Assembly: GCA_020724945.1 (NCBI GenBank)
Contig: DYFX01000056.1
Location: 1-6,209, forward strand
Direction: 5' to 3'
Source: Candidatus Paceibacter sp.
GTDB taxonomy: Bacteria > Patescibacteriota > Patescibacteriia > SG8-24 > DYFX01
DNA: 6,209 nt
The stretch's first letter is position 1. Every line of letters begins with the position of its first letter. Under the pieces are notes generated by a model that did not search any database, was not told the origin of the DNA, and saw only the letters and a list, made by a program, of their open reading frames with translations. This document shows positions 6,148-6,209 of the stretch, piece by piece. The position numbers were made by a program, and so were the translations under genes.

Positions 6148-6209
6148 TCAGTACGTCCCCGTGGCGATGAAGGTGAGGACATCCTGGTAGTCGTTGTGGG
6201 CCTCGGTGG
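6148..6209 (-). CDS. C-terminal end of an upstream same-strand protein (partial)
   Basis: Reading the minus strand from the right edge gives TEAHNDYQDVLTFIATGTY followed by TGA at 6148-6150. Only the last 19 residues are in the window, so the protein cannot be identified. The alternating hydrophobic and polar pattern (DVLTFIATGTY) looks like a terminal beta-strand, as at the end of an Ig-like or other beta-sandwich extracellular domain; that is inference. The gene lies 77 bases upstream of the giant surface-protein gene on the same strand, so the two may be co-transcribed. The clean ending on a beta-strand suggests that TGA is a true stop in this organism, which matters for the in-frame TGA at 1664-1666. 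Alternative: a chance open stretch at the window edge, since only about 60 bases are available. Confidence 0.55.
   Translation of the reverse strand, partial: TEAHNDYQDVLTFIATGTY

Overview
The window is strongly GC-rich and is almost entirely filled by one giant minus-strand gene. It reads leftward from an ATG at 6068-6070 and runs off the left edge. There are no tRNA or rRNA genes, transposon genes, CRISPR arrays or metabolic genes. The many other long open frames, on both strands, are composition shadows of this glycine-rich gene.

Layout, right to left in transcription order. (1) 6148-6209 is the last 19 codons of another same-strand protein, ending in a TGA. (2) 6071-6147 is a 77-base gap with two short hairpins; one contains a purine-rich GGAGGAGG element. 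(3) 1664-6070 encodes 1468 residues. It starts with a long Arg-rich n-region, a hydrophobic segment and a signal-peptidase-like AxA region, followed by tandem units of about 370-420 residues. Each unit combines polyglycine loops with short beta-strand phrases, the hallmark of a secreted repetitive beta-solenoid or adhesin-like surface protein. (4) A TGA at 1664-1666 interrupts the frame in the middle of unit 4. (5) From 1663 to the left edge the same frame stays open for 554 codons. It completes unit 4, encodes a fifth unit, then an Ig-like domain with a likely disulfide pair, then the start of a further domain. The protein is therefore at least 2023 positions long in this window and was, or is, a single continuous polypeptide.

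The in-frame TGA is the main puzzle. It falls at a position occupied by glycine or alanine in the sister units, and it could be one base change from GGA. Recent nonsense mutation, assembly error or stop-codon recoding are all possible. The upstream gene appears to end normally at TGA, which argues against genome-wide reassignment of UGA but does not exclude local readthrough.

The organism cannot be named from this window. Giant glycine-rich, Ig-containing secreted proteins of this style occur in several environmental lineages, including Patescibacteria, Planctomycetota and Omnitrophota. The two same-strand genes could be a small cell-surface protein cluster, but the upstream gene is too short here to identify.
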